From Olivibacter jilunii (GTDB lineage: Bacteria > Bacteroidota > Bacteroidia > Sphingobacteriales > Sphingobacteriaceae), in NCBI RefSeq assembly GCF_900607235.1, contig NZ_LR027848.1, positions 671,241-735,240 of the forward strand: a stretch of 64,000 nucleotides of DNA. Direction: 5' to 3'. The notes under the pieces were generated by a model, which ran no database searches, had not been told where the DNA came from, and worked only from the letters and a program-made list of their open reading frames with translations. Positions within the stretch are counted from its first letter, which is position 1. Each line of letters starts with the position of its first letter. The translations under genes and the position numbers were made by a program. This document shows positions 1-7,889 of this stretch, piece after piece.

Positions 1-929
1 CAACAAGCGGCTTGCTCTTTGGTGTATCGAACGCCGATCCCGGTAAATATGGTGAAGGTGATAACAAAGTACAAGCCTATTGCTTCCGTATGTGTTTGAG
101 TAATCATCCGGATAACCGTGTTCCTTTCCCTAAACCGGCCAATTATAATGCGGATAATTACGAGTTATTAGCACGGGTTTATGCTGCCGGCTGGCGAGAA
201 ACATTCCAAAAATATGATCCCATACCGAACCGGAAAACCGATACCAATAATCATGGTCCTTTCAGTACCGACTTTATTGGTATGAATTACGATTATCCGG
301 ATGCTAGTTATGAACGGCGTAAAGAGATTATCAAGGAGCATACCGATTATCAACAGGGTCTTATGTATTTCTTGGCAAACGACTCGCGCGTACCGGAAGA
401 TGTACGTCAAGAAATGGCACAGTGGGGGCTAGCCAAAGATGAATTTAAAGACAATGGAGGCTGGCCACATCAGATTTATGTACGGGAAGCACGAAGGATG
501 ATCGGTACCTATGTGATGACAGAGCATGATACCTTTAGTGAGCGCGAAATAAAAGATCCGGTAGGTATGGGCTCCTATGCCTTAGATTCGCATAATGTAC
601 AACGGTATGTGAAACCGGATGGTTTTGTTCAAAATGAAGGGGATATTGGTGTATCTCCAAAAAAAGGACCTTATCAGATTGCGTATGGGGCCCTTACGCC
701 CAAAAAAGAAGAATGTAGCAATTTACTGGTGCCGGTTTGTGTATCAAGTTCACACATCGCCTTCGGGAGTATACGCATGGAACCCGTATTTATGATTCTT
801 GGTCAAAGCGCATCCTTGGCTGCATCTTTAGCTATTGATAAAGGGATCGATGTACAGGAAGTCGCCTATGCCGATCTGGAAAAGCAACTAAAGCAAGAAA
901 AGCAGGTATTGGAGAAGCCGGCTAAATAA
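1..929 (+). CDS. FAD-dependent oxidoreductase, C-terminal part (5' end outside window)
   Basis: The frame is open from the window edge, so this is the C-terminal ~308 residues of a longer protein. Near its end it has the block CSNLLVPVCVSSSHIAFGS followed by IRMEPVFMILGQSA, which is typical of the C-terminus of the FAD-dependent oxidoreductase family often annotated as xanthan-lyase-like (PF12831 type) in Bacteroidota. The Rossmann GxGxxG and any signal peptide lie upstream of the window. The substrate cannot be inferred; relatives often sit in carbohydrate loci. A perfect palindrome follows 10 bp after the stop and probably terminates it. Confidence 0.8.
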   Translation, partial: TSGLLFGVSNADPGKYGEGDNKVQAYCFRMCLSNHPDNRVPFPKPANYNADNYELLARVYAAGWRETFQKYDPIPNRKTDTNNHGPFSTDFIGMNYDYPDASYERRKEIIKEHTDYQQGLMYFLANDSRVPEDVRQEMAQWGLAKDEFKDNGGWPHQIYVREARRMIGTYVMTEHDTFSEREIKDPVGMGSYALDSHNVQRYVKPDGFVQNEGDIGVSPKKGPYQIAYGALTPKKEECSNLLVPVCVSSSHIAFGSIRMEPVFMILGQSASLAASLAIDKGIDVQEVAYADLEKQLKQEKQVLEKPAK

Positions 930-938
930 TATAAAACG

Positions 939-964
939 AAAAGTACGCATTAATGCGTACTTTT
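939..964 (+). terminator. Perfect 26-bp palindrome after the FAD oxidoreductase
   Basis: The arms AAAAGTACGCATT and AATGCGTACTTTT form an uninterrupted palindrome that ends in four T. It starts ten bases after the stop codon at 927-929, so it is placed as a rho-independent terminator. The short T tract makes efficiency uncertain. Confidence 0.65.
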
Positions 965-1059
965 CATTCGTCGCATTTTACGTCGCTTTTGTCGTAATCC
1001 TTCCCCGTTTGACGGTATAAACTTTCGTAAGTTTGTATTGGTCAGTATTGAAAATTATC

Positions 1060-1578
1060 ATGAAAAGCAAACATCAGGAACTTGAGAATCTTTTTGAACA
1101 AGTTATGGCAGAAATGCTAGAGTTATTCGACTCAATGACGGAGCAACAGATGAATCGATGCTTGGTCATCGGAAAATGGACACCTGGTCAATTGGGGCTG
1201 CATTTGTACAAATCTTATGCTTCGATCTATACGATGAAAGGGACGACCATAGAAGCGAACAGACCAATTGATTTAAACCTACCACTGATAAAGAGTGTTC
1301 TTCTGAATTTCGAGAAGCAGTATCAAGCACCGCAGGAAGTGGTGCCGTCCGCTGATCGGATCGTAAAGAAAAAACTGATGCACGGTCTTCAACAGCGCGT
1401 CGAACAACATCGCGAAGTATGGCAGCAAGAAGATGTATCACGCTTATGCACAGATTTTGCTATCCCTCAATACGGCCCATTTACACGGTTGGAATGGTTG
1501 GGTTTTAATACGTATCATACCCTGCGACACCTGCAACAACTGACAGAGCAATTAGCCTCTTCCACGCGCAGCCTATGA
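1060..1578 (+). CDS. DinB-like family protein
   Basis: This is a 172-residue four-helix-bundle protein of the DinB/YfiT-like superfamily. The candidate metal ligands are His48 (GLHLY) and His153/His157 in TYHTLRHLQQL, the usual three-histidine pattern. Such proteins are metal-dependent and include thiol transferases, but the substrate of this one is unknown. The ATG at 1060 was chosen over an upstream TTG at 1033, because that TTG lies inside a promoter-like TAAGTTTG (1028-1035). An AraC regulator follows 32 bp downstream on the same strand and is probably co-transcribed. Confidence 0.75.
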   Translation: MKSKHQELENLFEQVMAEMLELFDSMTEQQMNRCLVIGKWTPGQLGLHLYKSYASIYTMKGTTIEANRPIDLNLPLIKSVLLNFEKQYQAPQEVVPSADRIVKKKLMHGLQQRVEQHREVWQQEDVSRLCTDFAIPQYGPFTRLEWLGFNTYHTLRHLQQLTEQLASSTRSL

Positions 1579-1610
1579 TTTAGCATTTCTTTTCTATATT
1601 CGCTTAGGTT

Positions 1611-2393
1611 ATGGATCATCAAAAACTGCGAGCACCTGAATGTATATCCTTATTTGTAAACGATATCTGGATATATAAAGAAGATACCGTCAATGGGCAA
1701 GTCAACTTACCCTTCTTTGCCGATGGTTATCCAGGGCTCCTTTTTCAACAGACAAAAGAGGGCTTACTTATTAAGCCACATGGGAAATTGATGCCCCTAT
1801 CTTTTTTGTATGGACAGACAATCCAACCGATTGAAATGCAGCTAACCGGGCCATACTTGCTTATTATATTTCGGCTTTATCCCTTTGTTTTCAAAAGTTT
1901 CTTTAATGTCGACCCGCAATCCATTAATGATGGCTGCTATGATTTAACGTCTTTTCGTGAAATAGATATGGCCTCGTTTAACGATAGATTGTTGGCTTAT
2001 CGCACAGTGGACGAAAAGATAGAAGCCATTACGCAGCTTCTATCTTCATTGTTAGCACAAAAAAAGCAAAAGCTTGACTTAAAGATTAAACAAGCAATTG
2101 AGCGGATTATTCAAACGAACGGACAGGAAAGTATTCATGCAATTGCCTCTGCACTATATATCCATGGTAGGACCCTTGAAAGGCGCTTCATAAAAGAAAC
2201 AGGCCTATCACCAAAGCAATTTGCCAAGATTATTCAATTTCAGGCGTCTTTTTCTCAACTTGCGCTCAAAGATTTTAAAAAGATGAATGAAATTGTTTAT
2301 GAAAATGGCTTTGCCGATCAGTCGCACTTCATTCGCGTATTTAAGGCATTTACCGGCGAAACCCCACGAGTTTTCTCTCAACGGCCGGACTAG
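1611..2393 (+). CDS. AraC family transcriptional regulator
   Basis: This 260-residue protein has an N-terminal ~150-residue sensing half of the kind seen in Bacteroidota AraC proteins (cupin-like or DUF6597-like). A C-terminal double helix-turn-helix spans about residues 170-255. Helix landmarks are IHAIASALYIHGRTLERRF and the second-motif MNEIVYENGFADQSHFIRVFK, which matches the AraC signature (GFxDQSHFxRxFK). It sits between the DinB-like gene and an NAD(P)-binding reductase gene, which are its likely targets. The ligand is unknown. Confidence 0.88.
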   Translation: MDHQKLRAPECISLFVNDIWIYKEDTVNGQVNLPFFADGYPGLLFQQTKEGLLIKPHGKLMPLSFLYGQTIQPIEMQLTGPYLLIIFRLYPFVFKSFFNVDPQSINDGCYDLTSFREIDMASFNDRLLAYRTVDEKIEAITQLLSSLLAQKKQKLDLKIKQAIERIIQTNGQESIHAIASALYIHGRTLERRFIKETGLSPKQFAKIIQFQASFSQLALKDFKKMNEIVYENGFADQSHFIRVFKAFTGETPRVFSQRPD

Positions 2394-2479
2394 CTTTTGT
2401 CGTTTTTTTTCTATTTCTCAGACTGAGATACGCAGAAATTCGTGATATCATTTTGTGTTAAATTTAAAAAGGAATTATC

Positions 2480-3106
2480 ATGAATTTAATTGTATTCGGA
2501 TCTACCGGAAGTATAGGTACACTTATCGTAAAGCAGGCCCTTCAAGAAGGCCATCGCGTAACAGCCTTTACCAGAAGCCCTGAAAAGTTACAAGCGCCGG
2601 CATCTCCACTATTGCACATTTTCAAGGGAGATCTAACAGATAAAACAGCGATACAAGAAGCGGTTAAAAACCAGGAAGCCGTGTTATGCGCAATAGGCGA
2701 TGGAAATAAAGGGAGTATCCGAGCAATCGGTACCAAAAATATAATTGACGCCATGAAGCAGGAAGGGATAAAGCGATTAATCTGTGAAACGACTCTTGGC
2801 CTTGGGGATAGTGCCGGAAACCTCAATTTTTTTTGGAAATACGTTATGTTTGGTATGCTTCTTAAAAAGGCTTTCAAAGATCATCAATTACAAGAGCAGC
2901 ATTTAGTAGGCAGCGATTTAGATTATACAATTGTACGGCCTTCGGCTTTTACCGCGGGCGAGCGAACAGATCGTTATAAGATCGGCTTTGATAGCAAAGC
3001 AAAAGGACTGTCCTTGAAAATTTCTCGGGCGGACGTAGCCGGTTTTATGCTAAAACAGGTGACAAGCAATGAGTATATCAGGAAAGCCGTGAGTATATCT
3101 AATTAG
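2480..3106 (+). CDS. NAD(P)-binding SDR-like reductase (NmrA/BVR-B type)
   Basis: This 208-residue protein opens with a Rossmann strand and the dinucleotide-binding motif GSTGSIG at residues 7-13. An acidic 'KGDLTD' segment and an NQEAVLCAIGDG segment follow, as in atypical short-chain dehydrogenases related to NmrA and flavin reductase/biliverdin reductase B. No Tyr-x-x-x-Lys catalytic pair of classical SDRs is evident, so it may be a reductase or a redox sensor. The last five codons (VSISN) and the stop lie inside a perfect palindrome shared with the convergent gene at 3099-3605; the two genes overlap by 8 bp. Confidence 0.82.
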   Translation: MNLIVFGSTGSIGTLIVKQALQEGHRVTAFTRSPEKLQAPASPLLHIFKGDLTDKTAIQEAVKNQEAVLCAIGDGNKGSIRAIGTKNIIDAMKQEGIKRLICETTLGLGDSAGNLNFFWKYVMFGMLLKKAFKDHQLQEQHLVGSDLDYTIVRPSAFTAGERTDRYKIGFDSKAKGLSLKISRADVAGFMLKQVTSNEYIRKAVSISN

Positions 3107-3116
3107 ATATACTCAC
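3089..3116. terminator. Perfect 28-bp palindrome carrying the stop codons of both convergent genes
   Basis: The left arm GTGAGTATATCTAA and right arm TTAGATATACTCAC are exact reverse complements with no loop offset. The plus-strand stop TAG is at 3104-3106 and the minus-strand stop TAG at 3101-3099. Because the element is palindromic, both proteins end in the same residues, VSISN. It most likely serves as a bidirectional transcription terminator. A run of T on the plus strand follows at about 3126-3132. Confidence 0.75.
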
Positions 3117-3605
3117 AACGGATTTGTTTTTTTGTCGAAGATTTTTATCGTTGTTGAGTTGGAAAGGATCTGTGCTCACAGGATGGCTAAACGATTCTAC
3201 AGGTATAGTTAAAGAAGGATTCTGTTTTAGCTTCTGAGATTTGCTGATATTGATTTTTTTGTTGTGTCTAGGCGGAAAATATTGCTTATCGGAATCCTTA
3301 CTATCGGAAAAAGGATGATTGTCCTCTTTTTCTGAAGCAAGGGGCAAGGCAATGGTACTAACCGTGCCGTTGGCGTTAATGACGGATGAACCTGCAATTA
3401 CGGAATGTGAACCGTCTGCGTTAACGATGATAGAACCATGAACAGTTGATACCGAACCGTTGGAGCTGATAATTGTGGATCCATTTTGTATGGAAATGGT
3501 TCCGTCTTGATTAACGATAACACCTTGAGCAAAGGAACTGAGGGTAAGAAGGGTCAGTCCGCTTAGTAGTAACCATATTTTTATTGATGTAAAGCGCTGC
3601 TTCAT
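3099..3605 (-). CDS. Secreted protein with four 15-residue tandem repeats
   Basis: This 168-residue protein has a Sec signal peptide ending around SSFAQ (residue 27). Residues 29-88 are four exact-length 15-residue repeats of the pattern (I/V)IxxNGxxSxxxGS, for example TIISSNGSVSTVHGS and IIVNADGSHSVIAGS. This period suggests a small beta-solenoid or beta-roll. The rest is polar, Lys/Ser/Asn rich and without recognised domain. It is probably surface-exposed or periplasmic. It follows the repeat protein at 3615-4196 by 9 bp and is surely co-transcribed with it. I do not recognise a family. Confidence 0.7.
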   Translation of the reverse strand: MKQRFTSIKIWLLLSGLTLLTLSSFAQGVIVNQDGTISIQNGSTIISSNGSVSTVHGSIIVNADGSHSVIAGSSVINANGTVSTIALPLASEKEDNHPFSDSKDSDKQYFPPRHNKKINISKSQKLKQNPSLTIPVESFSHPVSTDPFQLNNDKNLRQKNKSVVSISN

Positions 3606-3614
3606 AAAAATTCG

Positions 3615-4196
3615 CTAATTGAAGAGAACACGTACGTTCTCCTGTCCATTACCATTAATTGACTTTATTTTACCTGCACGATGTTCACCATCAAATCGAT
3701 CGTAATAATCAATTTCAACCAAGCCGATCGATTTTAATTTTCCTTTTTTTTCATTTCCACTGAATTGATCGTAATAGGTGACAGGTTGATGGCCGATCGA
3801 TTTTATTTTGCCCTGAAATATGCCGTCAAAGCGGCCATAATAGTCGATTTGTATATCACCTATTTGTTTTACTTTTCCCCTTTTGGCTTCGTCATCGAAA
3901 TTGTCGTAATAATCTATATGAACATTTCCGATTGATTTCATTTTTCCTATCTTTTCTTTGTTATCAAATTGATCATAATAATCGAAAGATACGGTCTCCT
4001 CCTCCACATGATTCCAAGTATTGATAAGCTGGCCATTTCCGTTTAGATCAACCTGCAATTCGGGATAGAATACGCGAATGTAGGCAATGCCATTGCTTGG
4101 ATTCAGACGAACAGCGAGTTGAGGTTTTGTTTGGGCGATCGTCAATCGAACAAAAGCAACGAAACAAATCAGTATAATATAGATGGGTTTTCTCAT
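3615..4196 (-). CDS. Secreted YYD-repeat protein
   Basis: This 193-residue protein has an N-terminal signal peptide (hydrophobic residues 5-20, cleavage near TIAQ). The mature part consists of 22-23-residue repeats of the form GKxKSIGxxxIDYYDxFDGxxx, four well conserved plus partial copies at each end. The spacing resembles MORN-like or beta-hairpin repeats in period but not in sequence. No catalytic motif is visible. It is first in a two-gene leftward operon with the 15-residue-repeat protein. A structural or cell-surface role is a guess. Confidence 0.7.
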   Translation of the reverse strand: MRKPIYIILICFVAFVRLTIAQTKPQLAVRLNPSNGIAYIRVFYPELQVDLNGNGQLINTWNHVEEETVSFDYYDQFDNKEKIGKMKSIGNVHIDYYDNFDDEAKRGKVKQIGDIQIDYYGRFDGIFQGKIKSIGHQPVTYYDQFSGNEKKGKLKSIGLVEIDYYDRFDGEHRAGKIKSINGNGQENVRVLFN

Positions 4197-4332
4197 AGAT
4201 AGCTTTTTTTATTAGAGGTTTTCGGGTTGTTAAGGTTTAAATATGCTTGCAAATTCTTAGCATATGTAAACTTGTTGAACTGGCTAGACCATGAGAGAAC
4301 AGGCTTTGCTAGACACTGTTTTTTTTAGACTA

Positions 4333-4363
4333 TTGACAGATTTAGATCATTTCTCTAAGTTTG
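4333..4363 (+). promoter_or_regulatory. Promoter of tRNA-Pro (TTG-N20-TAAGTTTG)
   Basis: TTGACA at 4333 and TAAGTTTG at 4356-4363 are separated by the spacing expected for the Bacteroidota housekeeping sigma factor. The tRNA starts 13 bp after the -7 box, so the transcription start should fall just before the mature 5' end. Confidence 0.75.
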
Positions 4364-4376
4364 TTCTGTGAGTATT

Positions 4377-4450
<74 letters not shown>

Positions 4451-4629
4451 CGGCCAAAAGGTGCTTGCAGAGCAAAGTTCGAGGTTCATTTACTAGATTC
4501 AAGCTTATTTGAAAACACGGTAAATGGATCTTGGACTAAGTAGAGGGGACGAAAGCTTTTTGGATATTCTCCCTCTTAAGAATCACTGAGTTAAGTGAGA
4601 TAATCTTATCCATGCTGCATGCGAGAAAA

Positions 4630-4661
4630 AGAATAAGGCCTTCGTTTTGATCGGAAGGCCT
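4630..4661 (-). terminator. Rho-independent terminator of the choice-of-anchor I gene
   Basis: AGGCCTTC (4636-4643) pairs with GAAGGCCT (4654-4661). Read on the minus strand the stem is followed by a T-rich tract (TTATTCTTTTT). It lies 17 bp after the stop of the 4679-6187 gene. The stretch 4451-4629 between the tRNA and this hairpin shows no gene. Confidence 0.75.
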
Positions 4662-4678
4662 CCGAGTTGAAAATTATT

Positions 4679-6187
4679 CTATATAGTATTAGGCGTATAT
4701 ACTTTTAGCACGCCATCTTCTTCACTACTCACTATTAACAAACTTTTCTTCGTTGGGCTGTCGGCCGCGGAAATGAATAAAACACCTTCCGGTGCGTCAC
4801 CGGTTTTAAAGATTTGTAAAAAAGTTGGCGCGCTCGGATTCGTTACATCATAAACAGCAATGGCGTCAGCCCTTTCCATACCGATGAAAGCAATATCCTT
4901 ATTTCCCACCCTTCCAAGGGTGATACCTTCAGGTTCTACGCCTTTATCATCGCTGCGGTCGTCATCGTAATAGCCAGCAGCATTAGCTTTTACCTCCAAT
5001 TCGTTTTTACTATCGTAGACCATTTCGCCGGTCGTGCCATTCCATACACTAAAAGAACGTGCACCCAAAGAATAAAGGGCTTCGTATAAGCCATCCTTGT
5101 TGCTATCTCCCAAGGTAGTAGTAACATTCAAACGACCAAGTTGCGCATCCTGTTTAAGCTCCTGCTCGTTTGGAAATACAGCAGGATCGAGACTCATATT
5201 TTTTATTCGTTTGAGTTCTTCTATTGCATCGTATTCCCGCGCGTCGCCTTCATTAACCGTAAATAAAAATGGAATGCTTCCCGTCTGCAACACAGCAATG
5301 GCGTCGGGCATGTAGATTCCTTTCACCGGACAGGGCTTAAACGCGACAGTACCATCTTCATTGGACGGGTCTATTGCGTTTGCTTCAACATTGTAATCTT
5401 TAAAACCTAAGGGGAATATATTCGTGGCCGTTTTAGTCGCCAAATCAATTTTGGCAATGGCATTGTTTTCTTGTAAGGTCACCCAAGCCGTTTTTGAGTC
5501 CGGTGAAATGGTGATGTATTCTGGTTCTATGTCTTGCGCAAAAGAAGCACCGGGACCGAAAATGCGAAATCCTTTTTGTTGCAAAGCCGCTTGCTCCGAT
5601 TCAAAACGGCTAAAATCTACATTGACAACCTGATAATTATCCTTCACACTAACAATAGACACCGAACCGACGGGATCAAGGCTATAATCGGAATTGGGTT
5701 CACCTTCGTTAGCTGTAAGAATATAATTGCCATCAGGGCTGAATGTCACCATATCAGGCAAAGGGCCGGTGCTTACGGTTTTTATTTCTGAATAATCGTT
5801 GGTATTATATACCGTTACCCTTCCGGGTTGTTGTTTGTCGGGCGATTCAATGGCCGCAGCCAACAAACCGTTCTTTACGGAAACACTATTTACCGCGCCG
5901 CTGTTAGTTGGAATAGAATGAATGATAGTCATCTTGGAAGGGTCAGCTATATCAATGACATCAATCTTATTTATTTCGCCATTGTTTACAACAAATAATC
6001 GTTGCATTGAAGGGTCATAGGCACTGATTTCTGCTGCGCCCGTATCGCCGATATCCAAAGTCCCGATTTCGGTAAATGAAGCAGGGTCTTCTTGCTGACC
6101 GGGCTCGTTTCCATTTGCATCGTCATCTTTCGAACAGGCATTTAGTATTACGATGAGAACAAAAGGCAGTAAATGTTTAAATTTCAT
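4679..6187 (-). CDS. Choice-of-anchor I family beta-propeller lipoprotein
   Basis: This 502-residue protein starts with a lipoprotein signal peptide and lipobox LNAC (Cys18), followed by an acidic +2 stretch. The body has repeated beta-propeller blades with phrases diagnostic of the choice-of-anchor I domain: FSPDGNYILTANEGEPNSDY, then a second ISPDSKTAWVTLQENNAIAK blade, VNEGDAREYD, and GVEPEGITLG near the C-terminus. Relatives are secreted, sometimes fused to phosphoesterase domains, and bind Ca2+ or phosphate-containing ligands; a catalytic role here is not shown. It follows susD by 171 bp on the same strand and may be the accessory lipoprotein of that uptake system. Confidence 0.82.
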   Translation of the reverse strand: MKFKHLLPFVLIVILNACSKDDDANGNEPGQQEDPASFTEIGTLDIGDTGAAEISAYDPSMQRLFVVNNGEINKIDVIDIADPSKMTIIHSIPTNSGAVNSVSVKNGLLAAAIESPDKQQPGRVTVYNTNDYSEIKTVSTGPLPDMVTFSPDGNYILTANEGEPNSDYSLDPVGSVSIVSVKDNYQVVNVDFSRFESEQAALQQKGFRIFGPGASFAQDIEPEYITISPDSKTAWVTLQENNAIAKIDLATKTATNIFPLGFKDYNVEANAIDPSNEDGTVAFKPCPVKGIYMPDAIAVLQTGSIPFLFTVNEGDAREYDAIEELKRIKNMSLDPAVFPNEQELKQDAQLGRLNVTTTLGDSNKDGLYEALYSLGARSFSVWNGTTGEMVYDSKNELEVKANAAGYYDDDRSDDKGVEPEGITLGRVGNKDIAFIGMERADAIAVYDVTNPSAPTFLQIFKTGDAPEGVLFISAADSPTKKSLLIVSSEEDGVLKVYTPNTI

Positions 6188-6297
6188 AATTGTATCAAGG
6201 CTTTATTAAAACTAGGCAAGAGTAAAGAAGAAAGATGAACCTATTGTTAACATAGCGTTGCTAAATTGTTGCGACAAGTAAAACGGCTGATAAATGG

Positions 6298-6338
6298 AGA
6301 AGTCTCCTATGCTTCTTAGCGAAAACAAGGAGACTTCT
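6298..6338. repeat. Inverted repeat after susD
   Basis: AGAAGTCTCCT (6298-6308) and AGGAGACTTCT (6328-6338) form an 11-bp stem with a 19-nt loop between susD and the choice-of-anchor gene. No T tract follows on the minus strand. It is therefore better read as an attenuator or mRNA-processing hairpin than as a strong terminator. Confidence 0.5.
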
Positions 6339-6358
6339 TTTAAGATGGGTCAATGTGT

Positions 6359-7879
6359 TTAGTAACCAGGGTTTTGATACATTTTTTCCGGATCCAGTTG
6401 ATATTCATCATAAGGAATTGGAAAATACCGGTCTTTGGTACCGATGTTATTCAAATTAGCCAAACCGTAATCACTTTGGTTTTTGGATTTAAAATAAGCA
6501 ACTAGTTCTTCGGCAGTATAATTTCGGATCAAATCGAACCAGCGATGGTTTTCAAAAGCCAGTTCTACACGACGTTCGTGCAGAATGGCTTCTTTTAAGG
6601 TTGGATACTTTGTGGCATAAGCCGTATTTCGCATGGCCTCCTGATAGGAAGGCATGCCAGCGCGTGCTCTAACCTGATTCAATAAAACGATCGCTTCGCT
6701 ATCTTTACCTAATTTCATTTTAGCCTCCGCCAGTAATAACATGATGTCGGCATAGCGGATCACGATCCAATCATTTCCACCCCAGCCTTGTGCACCAGCT
6801 GCCGGACTGGTATCTCTAAATTTAGTAATAAACCAATCGCTTACTTGCGGATCCGCAGCGAATTTCACAGAGAAGTCTTTTCTGAGGTCGCCTTGTTCGT
6901 AGTCATTCACTAAATCACGTTTAGCCATACCTCCCGATCCTGTAGATGGTTTTAAGGAGTTGATGGTCTCTCCTTTTGCTTGATTATTGCGTGCAATAGC
7001 AGAGGAATAATTTTGATCACCTTGTAGGTATTGAATCTGGAAGACCAACTCCTTACAGGTGTTTTTCTTATTTACATCAAATACATCGGTATAGGGAATC
7101 TCTTGTAATTCGCCAAAACTGCGCATGTTGTAGGCCGCCGAAAGATAAGCCTCTGCCTGTTGAAGATTTGCTTGCGGATTTTCGCTCAAGGTAGATCCCA
7201 TAGTTAAGTAGACTTGGCCAAGCAGCGCATTGATAGCCGCTTTGGAAACCCTTCCAACGGCGTAATCCCATTGCTCATTGGGCAAGTTGCTGTCCAAAGC
7301 CTCGGTTAGGTCTTTTATAATCTGTCCATATACTATACGTTCCTCTTGTCGATAGGCAATTGCCGATACTTCATCCGTTGTTGTAGGAGGAACTGTTGTT
7401 AAAGGAATAGCACCCCATTTCCGCACCATATGGAAATATAGAAGTGCGCGGATAAATTTAGCTTCGGCCATATAGCGTTTTTTGGTGTCTTCATTTGAAA
7501 AAGACACTCCATCAATATGAGCCAGTAAGGTGTTGCATCGGGCAATTCCATCATACATGTTTACCCAATGCGTTTTTAGATAAGAATTGCTCGGGAGCAA
7601 GGAAAAATCATTGAACTGAAAAGGTTCGCCCGAGTTGGACTGATTATCGTTAGTTCCGGTATTATCTGAACGTTGTTCACTATAGAGGCTGCTGGTTTCC
7701 CCAATGGTATTTCCACTGCGGAGCGCCTGGTATAAACCATTAACAGCCAATAATACATCGTTCTCTGTTTTAAAATAGTCATCTATTAATGTTGCATTCG
7801 GATCTTTTTGATCCAGAAAGTCTTTACTGCAAGAGCCTAATGTCATGATCGCAATAGGCAAGATATATTTCCACTTCAT
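6359..7879 (-). CDS. SusD/RagB family nutrient-binding lipoprotein
   Basis: This 506-residue outer-membrane lipoprotein has lipobox LGSC (Cys17). It has the SusD architecture: an N-terminal SusD-like TPR-rich part (RAGNT...YLKTHWVNMYDGIARCNTLL, FIRALLYFHMVRKWG) and the C-terminal RagB/SusD part (VIRYADIMLLLAEAKM, LLNQVRARAGMP, LHERRVELAFENHRWFDLIR, YFPIPYDEYQLDPEKMYQNPGY). It caps the SusC barrel encoded immediately upstream (10 bp gap) and captures an oligomeric ligand at the cell surface. The ligand is not identifiable, as no glycoside hydrolase or regulator is adjacent. Confidence 0.95.
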   Translation of the reverse strand: MKWKYILPIAIMTLGSCSKDFLDQKDPNATLIDDYFKTENDVLLAVNGLYQALRSGNTIGETSSLYSEQRSDNTGTNDNQSNSGEPFQFNDFSLLPSNSYLKTHWVNMYDGIARCNTLLAHIDGVSFSNEDTKKRYMAEAKFIRALLYFHMVRKWGAIPLTTVPPTTTDEVSAIAYRQEERIVYGQIIKDLTEALDSNLPNEQWDYAVGRVSKAAINALLGQVYLTMGSTLSENPQANLQQAEAYLSAAYNMRSFGELQEIPYTDVFDVNKKNTCKELVFQIQYLQGDQNYSSAIARNNQAKGETINSLKPSTGSGGMAKRDLVNDYEQGDLRKDFSVKFAADPQVSDWFITKFRDTSPAAGAQGWGGNDWIVIRYADIMLLLAEAKMKLGKDSEAIVLLNQVRARAGMPSYQEAMRNTAYATKYPTLKEAILHERRVELAFENHRWFDLIRNYTAEELVAYFKSKNQSDYGLANLNNIGTKDRYFPIPYDEYQLDPEKMYQNPGY

Positions 7880-7889
7880 GGTGTGCTAT

